Source: Hymenobacter citatus
GTDB taxonomy: Bacteria > Bacteroidota > Bacteroidia > Cytophagales > Hymenobacteraceae
NCBI RefSeq assembly: GCF_014333615.1
Contig: NZ_JACSCY010000020.1
Coordinates: 16,997-80,996, forward strand
Reading direction: 5' to 3'
Length of the DNA stretch: 64,000 nucleotides
In this document: positions 41,034 to 49,192 of the stretch, piece by piece
Layout: each line of letters opens with the position of its first letter
Numbering within the stretch: the stretch's first letter is position 1
Translations under genes and position numbers: made by a program
Notes under the pieces: model-generated
What the model saw: the letters and a program-made list of their open reading frames with translations, nothing else
Databases searched by the model: none
Told to the model about the DNA's origin: nothing

Positions 41034-43076
41034 CTACTTCTTCGTCACTCGGAACTCTACGCGGCGGTTGAGCTTGCGGGTTTCTTCCTCGTCGTTGCTG
41101 GCTATGGGTTTGGTGTCGCCGTAGCCCTCGGTGGTGATGCGGTTTCCCGCTATACCCTTGGATACCAGGTATTTCTTCACCTCATTCACGCGGTCCTGGC
41201 TCAGCTTTAGATTCAGGGCCGGGTCGCCTTGGTTGTCGGTATGGCCTTCCACCTTGATTTCCACCTCGGGGTAGTCCTTCAAAATACGCACTAAGCGCAA
41301 CAACTCGGGATAGGAGTTTTCGCGCAGGTAGTACTTGCTCTGGGCAAAGAAGATATTGTTGAGCTTGATGGTAGAGCCTACTGCAAAGGGCACCAGAAAC
41401 AAATCCTGGGTCACCTCGGAGTAGTTCTGCCGGTCGGTCACGTCCAGGTTATCGCTTTCTGCCAGATAGTTAGTAGCCTCGGCGCGGTAGCCATACTGCA
41501 CACCCGAGGGTAGTACAATAGTATAGGAGCCATCCTGCGGATTCACTTCAGCTACTCCTAGCTCCTCACCGGTGAGCAGGTTTTCGTAATGAATAACGGC
41601 GGCAATGGGCTTTTTGGTCACAGCGTCCAGCACCTGCCCACGCACCAGCGTCACGGTTTCGGGCTTGAAACGGGGTGTGAGGGCAATCCGGAAGATATCC
41701 TTGGAGCCGCCCGTGCCATTGCGCGCCGATACCAAGTAGGCATCTTCACCGGCCGCCGATACGGTGTAGTAGGCGTCGAAATCAGGCGAGTTGACGTTCG
41801 GGCCCAGGTTGCGCGGCTGGCTCCACTTGGTCCAGCTGTCATCTAAGCGCTTGCTATAGAAAATGTCGCTCTTGCCATAGCCACCGTGGCCTTCTGAGGC
41901 GAAGTAGAGCGTTTTGCCATCGGCGGCCAGGAAGGGGGCAAACTCCGCTTTCTTCGTGTTCACCGTGGGTCCTAGGTTGCGCGGGCGGCTCCAGCTCTTG
42001 CCGTCTTCGTTCAGAAAGCTGACGTAGATATCCTGGCTACCCTGACCGTCTTTGCGCTGCACAGCCATCATCATCACCTTGCCTGAAGTACCCAGGCAAT
42101 AGTCCACGTTTTCGGGGTCGTCGTTGTAATAATCTTCAATCACCACCGGCACGGGCTTGCTCCAGCCCGTTACGGTGCGGCGCGTGGTGCTAGGGCCTTT
42201 GGGCTCCAGCGTGCCATCGGGGCGGTACACGCCAATGACCAGCAACTGCTGCCCGTTGGCCGATACAGCCGCTACCCCATTGGGATCCTTGGGGGTATTT
42301 ACAGGTCCGCCCAGGTTTTTGGCCGGGTTCCAGGCTTTGGTGTTGGCATTATTGAGGGTAGCATACCATACATCCTGTGCATCGCTGGCACCACCGGTAT
42401 TCTGGGGGCTTTCCTGCCGGGCAAAGTACAACGTACGGCCGTCGGGGGAGATAATAGGGTGGGTATCAACATACTTGGAGTTGACGTTCGGCCCCAGATT
42501 TACCATCGTCGAGTCGAACTTGGCAGCGTTGGGGTCGGCCTTGAACTGCTGCTTCACCATCGTTTCGGCCACGTCGGCAATACCGATGGCGTCAATCTGG
42601 TTCACGCCGTTCACGTCCTTGGTGTTCATCGTTACCACTACCCCAATGGTACGGTAGGTGCCCGGTGAAAACGTTACCTGTAACGAGCGAAAGGCTTCGC
42701 CCAATGTGCCCGGCTTGTTGTTTTCGTATACTTGGTGCCGGCCACCGCGCGTATCAACCAGCTCAATCTTCGTTACAGAGCCCGGATTAAAGTTTTCAAC
42801 GACCGTCACCTGCTTCGCCACCAACGACTTCGAGAACTTCACCTCGATATATTCGTCTTTGCCTTCTTTTTTAGGAATCCAAGCTTCGTTGCTGATCTGG
42901 CCGAGCGGTAGGGCATTGGGCTCACCCAGCACTTTCTCAGGGGAGAAGGCCTCTTTGCCGCTCGATTTCTGCGACGATACGGCCACTACCTTCGAAGCCC
43001 ACACAGCGTGCTGTGCTTGTGCTACGCTACCAATTCCTATCAGCAACCCCAAGGAAAGAAAGAGTTTCCTCATCAT
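41034..43076 (-). CDS. OmpA-family protein with discoidin-like and PD40 domains
   Basis: Envelope protein of 680 residues from the start at 43076 (signal peptide MMRKLFLSLGLLIGIGSVAQA). Order: a discoidin-like beta sandwich (about 25-165, SPEKVLGEPNALPLG, YIEVKFSKSLVAKQVTVVEN), PD40/WD40-like repeats (SPDGRTLYFARQE, LAADGKTLYFASEGHGG, AYYTVSAAGEDAYLV), a carboxypeptidase-regulatory-like domain (VRGQVLDAVTKKPIAAVIHY) and a C-terminal OmpA peptidoglycan-binding domain (VEGHTDNQGDPALNLKLS, LNRRVEFRV). Likely outer-membrane-linked, gripping peptidoglycan and carrying surface-binding domains. The frame is open to 43271 without signal-peptide features. Confidence 0.88.
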   Translation of the reverse strand: MMRKLFLSLGLLIGIGSVAQAQHAVWASKVVAVSSQKSSGKEAFSPEKVLGEPNALPLGQISNEAWIPKKEGKDEYIEVKFSKSLVAKQVTVVENFNPGSVTKIELVDTRGGRHQVYENNKPGTLGEAFRSLQVTFSPGTYRTIGVVVTMNTKDVNGVNQIDAIGIADVAETMVKQQFKADPNAAKFDSTMVNLGPNVNSKYVDTHPIISPDGRTLYFARQESPQNTGGASDAQDVWYATLNNANTKAWNPAKNLGGPVNTPKDPNGVAAVSANGQQLLVIGVYRPDGTLEPKGPSTTRRTVTGWSKPVPVVIEDYYNDDPENVDYCLGTSGKVMMMAVQRKDGQGSQDIYVSFLNEDGKSWSRPRNLGPTVNTKKAEFAPFLAADGKTLYFASEGHGGYGKSDIFYSKRLDDSWTKWSQPRNLGPNVNSPDFDAYYTVSAAGEDAYLVSARNGTGGSKDIFRIALTPRFKPETVTLVRGQVLDAVTKKPIAAVIHYENLLTGEELGVAEVNPQDGSYTIVLPSGVQYGYRAEATNYLAESDNLDVTDRQNYSEVTQDLFLVPFAVGSTIKLNNIFFAQSKYYLRENSYPELLRLVRILKDYPEVEIKVEGHTDNQGDPALNLKLSQDRVNEVKKYLVSKGIAGNRITTEGYGDTKPIASNDEEETRKLNRRVEFRVTKK

Positions 43077-43295
43077 TCTTGTACTAAATCTGCGAATAAA
43101 GATGTGTCGGCTTGCCGACTGATCAACCCATTGCCTCACCAACCCCCACAGATGCCTATACAGGCTGGGTAGTAGCCCCGGCGCCCCGCGAAAGCCGCGC
43201 CAAATTACTACCGAACACGGAGTTGACCGGTTATTTTTGAATAAAACCCAGAAGAGTGTTGTAGGCAACAAAGCCTATTACCACCTACTGGCAAA

Positions 43296-43338
43296 TGGCA
43301 AAAGCCCGGTCGCACTGGTTGCAGCCGGGCTTTTGCCA
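43296..43338 (-). terminator. Terminator downstream of the 43355 lipoprotein gene
   Basis: Perfect 14-bp stem (43296-43309 with 43325-43338), 15-base loop, 16 bases after the stop of the minus-strand lipoprotein gene. Confidence 0.85.
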
Positions 43339-43354
43339 TGTTTCGTTGTGCTGC

Positions 43355-44182
43355 TTAGGGCTGCAGCGTAAACGTGCGCGTAACGGAGTTAAATGGACCC
43401 GGTATCAAATTTCCGTTGTTATCCACTAGCTCCAGCTTCACGGTATTTTGTCCCATTGGCAAACCCTCCATTGTGTAGGGTAGCCACTCGCTTAGCATAA
43501 ACTCGGAGCCGTTGATGGTAGCACGTACTTTGTTGCCTTCCGGCGAGAGGGTCGTATTCACCAGGTAGAAGTCCAGCATCACCTTCTTGGTATCATTGCC
43601 GGAGTACGTGTCCTTCGGGCGGCTATAGAACATGTGTGGCGCCGATAGGTCGGCGTTCAGCGGCTGCACCGGTGCCGAACCTACATTGACAATGCGCAGA
43701 TCATAGGCTCCGCGATGCTTCAGGCTCTCGTGGTAGGAGCGCGACAGAAACGACAGCACAACGTGCTGACCATCCGCTATGTTCTTGGTGAACTCCGTGG
43801 TGTAGTGTGCCGTGTAGGGCTGGTTATCCACAATGTTGTGAATGTGCTGTCCTTTTTCCGAAACGGCCATTTCGTTGCCGGTCATGCCGCTGCTCATCTT
43901 CGTGAGCACAAAGTTGGTCAGGTCGTAGTCGAATGCTACGGCACCGGAAGGCGATGTGGAGCCCGAGGGGGGCGTTTTCAGGCGCAATTGTGCTTCGGGG
44001 TATTTCGGGGAGTCGTCGAACGGAGTTAGGCGGATGCCGTTTTTCTCCATCGCCGCCATGGTCGGGGAAGTAACCGTTTCGGCTGTGCTCTGCGAAGTAC
44101 CCTCCGTTTGCTGGCGAGTCGTGTCGCAGGCGCCCAGTGCGAGTAACAGGGAACCGCCTAGTAGAAAAGCAGATGCTTTCAT
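43355..44182 (-). CDS. Hypothetical lipoprotein
   Basis: Protein of 275 residues from the ATG at 44182, which gives a proper lipoprotein leader (MKASAFLLGGSLLLALGACD, Cys at 19). The mature part starts with a Thr/Ser-rich spacer (TTRQQTEGTSQSTAETV), followed by beta-rich sequence: FPDSPKYPEAQLRLKTPPSG-like, VAFDYDLTNFVLTKMSSGM, GQHIHNIVDNQPYTAHYTTEF with three histidines, and HVVLSFLSRSYHESLK. The His-rich segment could bind metal. The end (GQNTVKLELVDNNGNLIPG) is Ig-like. No family name is assigned. The frame opens at 44278 but upstream residues are basic and not signal-like. Confidence 0.75.
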   Translation of the reverse strand: MKASAFLLGGSLLLALGACDTTRQQTEGTSQSTAETVTSPTMAAMEKNGIRLTPFDDSPKYPEAQLRLKTPPSGSTSPSGAVAFDYDLTNFVLTKMSSGMTGNEMAVSEKGQHIHNIVDNQPYTAHYTTEFTKNIADGQHVVLSFLSRSYHESLKHRGAYDLRIVNVGSAPVQPLNADLSAPHMFYSRPKDTYSGNDTKKVMLDFYLVNTTLSPEGNKVRATINGSEFMLSEWLPYTMEGLPMGQNTVKLELVDNNGNLIPGPFNSVTRTFTLQP

Positions 44183-44317
44183 AGGTGAAATGGTGATGAT
44201 ATTAAAAACTACCGAATCGGATATCCGGCTGCGCCCCACCCCGGGACGACGTGCGATTTTTTTGAGTACTTTGCGCAAGTACGTAACGATTGCTCAAAAG
44301 TATATCAATTTTCCGCT

Positions 44318-45295
44318 ATGGACCCAACATTGCTGGAAGAAATTCCATCGCTCGACCTGGCTGATTTCCGTTCCGGCGACCCGGAACGCAAGGCCCGCTT
44401 TGTGCAGCAGCTCGGCGAAGCCTACCAGAACATCGGCTTCGTTGCCCTGAAAAACCATGGCCTGACCGACGACCAGACCACCAAGCTGTACGACGATGTA
44501 CAGGCTTTCTTTTCCCTACCCGACGAGGTGAAGCAGCGCTACGAAAAGCCAGAATTGGCTGGGCAGCGAGGCTACATCGGCAAAGGAAAAGAGCACGCCA
44601 AAGGCCGCAACACCGGCGACCTAAAGGAGTTTTTCCACGTGGGCCAGGAGGTAGACGACCCCACCGACCCAGTAGCGCAGGAGTACCCCGACAACATTTG
44701 GCCGGCCGAAGTTCCCGGCTTTGCCCAGCACACCACCGCTGCCTACAAAACGCTGGAAGCAGCGGGCAAGGATGTGCTGCGTGCCATTGCGCTCTATCTG
44801 GAGCTGCCCGAGAACTACTTCGACGACAAAGTGAAGAACGGCAACAGCATTCTGCGCCAGATTCACTATTTCCCCATCGAGAACCCCGACGCGGTGCCCG
44901 CTGATGCGGTGCGCGCCGCCGAGCACGGCGACATCAACCTGATTACCTTGTTGATGGGTGCCTCAGCCGACGGCTTGCAAGTGCTACGCCGCGATGGAAA
45001 GTGGATTCCTATCACAGCCCTACCCGACCAGATTGTGGTGAACGTGGGCGACATGCTGCAACGTCTCACCAACGGCGTACTCCGGAGCACCATTCACCGC
45101 GTGGTGAACCCGCCCCGCGAGAAGATGAACTCCTCGCGCTACTCGGTGCCCTTCTTTATGCATCCACGCTCTGAGATGAGCCTGGCTGCGCTGGAAAGCT
45201 GCGTTACCCCCGATAACCCCAAACAGCAGCCCGACGTGACAGCCGGTGAGTTCCTGAACGAACGCCTAATTGAGTTGGGCCTGAAGAAGAAATAA
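44318..45295 (+). CDS. 2-oxoglutarate/Fe(II) oxygenase, isopenicillin-N-synthase-like
   Basis: Non-haem iron oxygenase of 325 residues. The N-terminal DIOX_N part (IPSLDLADFRSGDPERKARF, GFVALKNHGL) is followed by the 2OG-Fe(II) core with H203 and D205 in EHGDINLITLL, H260 in RSTIHRVVNPP and 2OG-binding R274 in SSRYSVPFF. Members of this family in bacteria oxidise small molecules; the substrate cannot be told from sequence. It is divergent from the 43355 lipoprotein gene, with 135 bases between them. Confidence 0.9.
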   Translation: MDPTLLEEIPSLDLADFRSGDPERKARFVQQLGEAYQNIGFVALKNHGLTDDQTTKLYDDVQAFFSLPDEVKQRYEKPELAGQRGYIGKGKEHAKGRNTGDLKEFFHVGQEVDDPTDPVAQEYPDNIWPAEVPGFAQHTTAAYKTLEAAGKDVLRAIALYLELPENYFDDKVKNGNSILRQIHYFPIENPDAVPADAVRAAEHGDINLITLLMGASADGLQVLRRDGKWIPITALPDQIVVNVGDMLQRLTNGVLRSTIHRVVNPPREKMNSSRYSVPFFMHPRSEMSLAALESCVTPDNPKQQPDVTAGEFLNERLIELGLKKK

Positions 45296-45440
45296 ACCCT
45301 TCAGGTTAGCAGATAGTACAGTTGCCAGTGAGCAGAGGGTTGCCCGCCTACTCACTGGCAACTGTTTTTTGGATCTGGGTAACTTTCCCTACCTCCTACC
45401 CGAATACTGCACCACGTGTAACGCATAACCCGGCACTGCA

Positions 45441-46661
45441 TTGGAAGAGGTACAGCTGGCACCGCCCCCGCGCCGCGGCCAACGCACCCGGCGGGTACGC
45501 GGCCTTATTTTTCTGAAAGACGTGGCCGCGCTCAGCCTGTCGTCGTTTGGCGGGCCGCAGGCGCACATTGCCATGATGATGCGCCTATTGGTGGAGAAAC
45601 GCCGCTACCTCACCACCGCCGAACTACTCGAAATATCGGCCTTGTGCCAGATTTTGCCGGGGCCGGCCTCTACGCAGACCATCACGGCCATTGGTTTTCG
45701 GCTGGGAGGTCCTAACCTGGCCTACCTCACGGCTCTGATTTGGGTGCTGCCTTCCGTTATTATCATGACGGTAGCCGGTATTAGCATCAGTTATCTAGAT
45801 AAGAGTCTGGTCACTAGATTGATGCAGTATATTCAGCCGGTGGCCGTGGGCTTTGTCTTTTACTCGGCCTATAAGATTGGCCGTAAGGTAGTCCAAACCA
45901 AGACCTCTACGGCCCTCATTGTGGCCTCCGCACTAATAGCGTATTTCTTTCAGCTGCCGTGGGTACTACCCCTGCTTTTGCTTATCGGTGGGCTGATTAC
46001 CACCTTTCGCTACCGCAAGCTACCCCAACAAGAAAAAAAGCCGCTGCAAATAGAATGGGCCAATGGTATTCTATGGCTAGGTGTGTTGTTGGTAGCGGCT
46101 GTAGTGGGCTCATACACCCAGCTGCTACCCGTGCGGCTATTCGAGAACTTTTACCGCAACAGCAGCCTGGTTTTTGGCGGCGGGCAGGTGCTGGCCCCGC
46201 TTTTCTATGCCGAGTTCGTTGAGTTCAAGCACTACCTGAGTGGCCCCGAATTTCTTTCAGGCTATGGTCTGACCCAGGCACTACCTGGCCCCAATTTCTC
46301 GCTGGCTTCCTACATTGGCGCTTTGGCTATGCACACAGGAGGATACGGCCTGAGCGGCCAGTTGCTGGGGGCGGCCGTGGGGGCCGTGGGCATCTTCCTA
46401 CCCGGTACTCTACTGATTTTCTTTGCTATCCGCTTCTGGGACCACCTGAAGCAGTATCGCGTGGTGCAGGCCTCGCTGGAGGGCATCAATGCCGTAGCGG
46501 CAGGACTGGTATGGGCAGCGGCTTTGCTCCTCTACCATCCTCTACCCGATACTACCACCAACATCGTGCTAGTGGTAGCTACTTTTCTGGTACTGCTTTG
46601 GGAGAAGATTCCTTCCTACGTGCTAGTAGGCGCCGCACTGGTAGCGGGGGTAATTATTTGA
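45441..46661 (+). CDS. chrA: Chromate transporter (CHR family, two-domain)
   Basis: Membrane anion transporter of 406 residues that exports chromate, or a related anion, from the cytoplasm. Two homologous halves are visible: KDVAALSLSSFGGPQAHIAMM with ALCQILPGPASTQTITAIGFRLGG, and NSSLVFGGGQVLAPLFYAEF with YGLTQALPGPNFSLASYIGAL. The only start consistent with the full first half is a TTG at 45441, because an in-frame stop lies at 45426 and the first ATG falls inside the conserved FGGPQ segment. The 3' end overlaps a convergent coiled-coil gene by 8 bases. Confidence 0.9.
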   Translation: MEEVQLAPPPRRGQRTRRVRGLIFLKDVAALSLSSFGGPQAHIAMMMRLLVEKRRYLTTAELLEISALCQILPGPASTQTITAIGFRLGGPNLAYLTALIWVLPSVIIMTVAGISISYLDKSLVTRLMQYIQPVAVGFVFYSAYKIGRKVVQTKTSTALIVASALIAYFFQLPWVLPLLLLIGGLITTFRYRKLPQQEKKPLQIEWANGILWLGVLLVAAVVGSYTQLLPVRLFENFYRNSSLVFGGGQVLAPLFYAEFVEFKHYLSGPEFLSGYGLTQALPGPNFSLASYIGALAMHTGGYGLSGQLLGAAVGAVGIFLPGTLLIFFAIRFWDHLKQYRVVQASLEGINAVAAGLVWAAALLLYHPLPDTTTNIVLVVATFLVLLWEKIPSYVLVGAALVAGVII

Positions 46662-47016
46662 GCTTACTCAGAATCAAATCCAGCTTCTCATTGGTGCTGA
46701 TCTGCCCGGCTTTCAAACCGGCCATATCCGCCTTCAAACCGGCCACATCCGTCTTCAGCCCAGCCACGTCCGTCTTCAAACCGGCTACGTCCGTCTTCAA
46801 ACCGGCTACGTCAGCTTTTAGCTCTGCGATATCTGCTTTCATCACTATCTGCTCACGCAGGATAAAGCTGATATTGCTGCTTTGCAGCGTAACCACTTCG
46901 GTCAGTTGGCCTACGGCAGAGCTAAGCTGTTTGAGTTGGGCCGTGTGGCGGTCCAGGATGGTCATGGCCTCCGCTATCATGGGTTCAAGCTGATCTAGGC
47001 GCTGGTCGGGAGTCAT
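46654..47016 (-). CDS. Coiled-coil protein with tandem heptad-triplet repeats
   Basis: Protein of 120 residues that is almost wholly helical. Residues 61-102 are built from the 7-residue unit ADVAGLKT repeated about six times with changes at one or two positions, so Leu and Val fall regularly on one face. The N-terminal half (LEPMIAEAMTILDRHTAQL, QLSSAVGQLTEVVTLQSSN) also fits a coiled coil. No enzymatic motif is present; similar short coiled-coil proteins are common accessory proteins of unknown role. It ends inside the 3' end of chrA. The repeat number could vary between strains. Confidence 0.7.
   Translation of the reverse strand: MTPDQRLDQLEPMIAEAMTILDRHTAQLKQLSSAVGQLTEVVTLQSSNISFILREQIVMKADIAELKADVAGLKTDVAGLKTDVAGLKTDVAGLKADMAGLKAGQISTNEKLDLILSKLK
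46709..46834. repeat. Tandem 21-base repeats inside the coiled-coil gene
   Basis: Six consecutive 21-base units beginning at 46709, 46730, 46751, 46772, 46793 and 46814; the units at 46772 and 46793 differ at one base. Each encodes one heptad, so gain or loss of a unit keeps the frame. Confidence 0.9.
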
Positions 47017-47119
47017 AGTAAATTGATGGGGTAGGATATGTACTAGAAAGCAGATACAGCTCCCTCAGCCGAAAGTACGCAACTTCCAGCTGAGGGAAAA
47101 GAGGCCGACGGATACAGAA

Positions 47120-47986
47120 CTACAACAACTCGGGTAGGTTCAGAAGGTAGTCACCGTATCCGCTCTTGCGTAGCGGCGTAGCAATAGCACGCAGTTGCTC
47201 CGCATCAATGAAGCCCTGACGGTAGGCCACTTCTTCAATAGCACCCACCTTCAGGCCTTGGCGCTGCTCAATCACGCGCACAAACTCGCCGGCCTGCATC
47301 AGGCTCTCAAACGTACCTGTGTCGAGCCAGGCAGTGCCGCGGCCCAGAATGCCTACCTTCAGCTTGCCGCGGCGCAGGTATTCCTGGTTTACGTCGGTAA
47401 TTTCGTACTCACCACGGGGACTAGGCTTCAGGTTTTTGGCAATCTCCACTACCTCGTTGTCGTAGAAGTAGAGGCCAGGCACAGCGTAATTGCTCTTTGG
47501 GCTGGCTGGCTTTTCCTCAATGCTGAGGGCCTTTTTATTCTCGTCGAACTCCACCACGCCGTAGCGCTCGGGGTCGTGCACGTGGTAGGCGTACACCACG
47601 CCGCCATTGGGGTTGTTGTTTGATTTCAACAGCTCTTCCATGCCCTCGCCATAGAAGATATTGTCGCCCAGCACCAACGCTACCTTGTCCTGCCCGATGA
47701 AATCAGCTCCCAGCACAAACGCCTGCGCTAAGCCGTTGGGTACTTCCTGCACCACATACTCAAATCGGCAGCCAATGCTCTGACCGTCGCCGAGCAGCTT
47801 CTTGAATTGCGCCTGGTCGTGCGGTGTGGTAATAATCAGGATTTCCCGAATGCCTGCCATCATCAGCACCGACAGCGGGTAGTAAATCATGGGTTTATCG
47901 TACACGGGCATGAGCTGTTTGGAAACAGCCAGCGTGAGCGGGTGCAGACGAGTGCCGGAGCCACCGGCGAGGATAATGCCTTTCAT
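47120..47986 (-). CDS. rfbA: Glucose-1-phosphate thymidylyltransferase
   Basis: Makes dTDP-glucose from glucose 1-phosphate and dTTP, the first step toward dTDP-deoxy sugars for surface polysaccharide. The 288 residues match the family. Visible are the nucleotidyltransferase signature KGIILAGGSGTRLHPLTLAVSK (first 20 residues), YDKPMIYYPLSVLMMAGI, LVLGDNIFYG, and ITDVNQEYLRRGKLKVGILGRG with the WLDTGTFESLMQA loop. It is the last gene of the minus-strand sugar cluster and works with rfbB; rfbC and rfbD are not in the window. Confidence 0.97.
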   Translation of the reverse strand: MKGIILAGGSGTRLHPLTLAVSKQLMPVYDKPMIYYPLSVLMMAGIREILIITTPHDQAQFKKLLGDGQSIGCRFEYVVQEVPNGLAQAFVLGADFIGQDKVALVLGDNIFYGEGMEELLKSNNNPNGGVVYAYHVHDPERYGVVEFDENKKALSIEEKPASPKSNYAVPGLYFYDNEVVEIAKNLKPSPRGEYEITDVNQEYLRRGKLKVGILGRGTAWLDTGTFESLMQAGEFVRVIEQRQGLKVGAIEEVAYRQGFIDAEQLRAIATPLRKSGYGDYLLNLPELL

Positions 47987-47996
47987 TTGGAACGGT

Positions 47997-48078
47997 TAAA
48001 TTGTTGAACAACTGAACGATTAGCCGCTCTGCTATACAGTCGAGTAAACGACTAACTGTTCAGCTGTTCAACCATTTA
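47997..48078. repeat. Imperfect inverted repeat between rfbA and the 4-epimerase gene
   Basis: Arms 47997-48023 and 48052-48078 pair over 27 bases with four mismatches around a 28-base loop. It lies wholly in the gap, 10 bases from the rfbA start and 5 from the epimerase stop. Its sequence is unrelated to the gtgaaatggtgag family. Confidence 0.8.
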
Positions 48079-48082
48079 GCAA

Positions 48083-49090
48083 TTAATTTCTTTCTGCAAT
48101 AAATTCTTGATGCTTCTTAAACCAATCTAGCGTCTGCTGCAAGCCTTCCCGAATACGGATTTGCGGATCGTAGCCGAGTAGAGTCTGGGCCTTGCTGATA
48201 TCGGCCAGCGAGTCGCGGATGTCACCGATGCGGTCAGGGCCGTACTCGGGCGTGATATCGGAGCCGGCTTCTTCTTTGAGGATGTTGAATAGATCGTTTA
48301 GGGATGTTCTGTCCGCCACGGCAATGTTATACACCTGGTTTACAGCCTCTTTCTTATCGACCAGCGCGGCCTTGATGTTGGCCTGCACGCAGTTTTCCAC
48401 AAAAGTGAAGTCGCGGGTCTGGCCACCGTCGCCGTTCATGCGGGGCGGACGACCTTCCAGCACAGCATCAATAAACAACGGAATTACCGCCGCATAGGCA
48501 CCGTTGGGGTCCTGGCGAGGGCCGAAGATGTTGAAGTAGCGCAAGCCAATCAGCTCCATGCCGTAGGTTTTACCGAATACGTCGGCGTATAGCTCGTTCA
48601 CGTATTTAGTCACAGCGTAGGGCGAGAGGGGTTTGCCAATACGGTCCTCTACCTTGGGAAGAGCCTTATGGTCACCATAGGTCGACGACGATGCCGCGTA
48701 CACAAAGCGCTTCACATTAGCATCTTTGGCAGCCACTAGCATATTTACGAAACCGCCCACGTTCACGTCGTTACTCGTGATGGGGTCGTTGATGGAGCGC
48801 GGCACCGAACCCAGTGCCGCCTGGTGCAGCACAATGTCAACGCCTTGGCAGGCGTCGTGGCAGGCTTGCGGGTCGCGGATGTCGCCTTCGATGACGCGCA
48901 GGGTAGGGTTGTCCTGGAACAGCGCTACATTCTTGCGGAAGCCGTTGGAAAAGTTGTCGAGCACACGCACCTCTTTAGCGCCGTACTTCAACAAGTATTC
49001 TACCAGGTTAGAGCCAATAAAGCCAGCGCCGCCCGTTACGAGGAAAGCCAGATTATCGAGCGGCTGCTCGTGGAAAGGAGTATTGTACAT
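48083..49090 (-). CDS. NAD-dependent sugar epimerase (UDP-GlcNAc 4-epimerase-like)
   Basis: Extended short-chain dehydrogenase of 335 residues. The NAD fold is LVTGGAGFIGSNLVEYLLKYG and the active-site pair YAVTKYVNELYADVFG gives the Tyr-xxx-Lys. Other segments (RVLDNFSNGFRKNVALF, GDIRDPQACHDACQGVDIVLHQAALGSVPRSINDP) resemble TviC/WbpP, which convert UDP-GlcNAc to UDP-GalNAc or their uronates. Together with the dehydrogenase at 51485 it could make UDP-GalNAcA as in Vi-antigen synthesis; that pairing is inference. A second epimerase, galE, in the same cluster suggests the two act on different sugars. Confidence 0.88.
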   Translation of the reverse strand: MYNTPFHEQPLDNLAFLVTGGAGFIGSNLVEYLLKYGAKEVRVLDNFSNGFRKNVALFQDNPTLRVIEGDIRDPQACHDACQGVDIVLHQAALGSVPRSINDPITSNDVNVGGFVNMLVAAKDANVKRFVYAASSSTYGDHKALPKVEDRIGKPLSPYAVTKYVNELYADVFGKTYGMELIGLRYFNIFGPRQDPNGAYAAVIPLFIDAVLEGRPPRMNGDGGQTRDFTFVENCVQANIKAALVDKKEAVNQVYNIAVADRTSLNDLFNILKEEAGSDITPEYGPDRIGDIRDSLADISKAQTLLGYDPQIRIREGLQQTLDWFKKHQEFIAERN

Positions 49091-49096
49091 ATGGTC

Positions 49097-49192
49097 GTAG
49101 GGGCGCCTTGCAGGCGCCCATCGTTGAACGATAAGGTAGGGCGTCGCTCAACGGGAATCGTTCAACGACGGGCGCCTGCAAGGCGCCCCTAC
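49097..49192. repeat. Near-perfect 36-bp-stem inverted repeat between epimerase and rfbB
   Basis: Arms 49097-49132 and 49157-49192 match over 36 bases with one mismatch, loop 24 bases. Each arm itself holds a small palindrome (ggcgcc-ttgca-ggcgcc). The right arm runs through the rfbB stop codon by a few bases, so the hairpin includes the end of that gene. Confidence 0.92.

Noticed and set aside
46709..46834. Six regular 21-base repeats considered as a CRISPR-like array
   Set aside because: Units are directly adjacent with no spacers, stay in frame and encode coiled-coil heptads.
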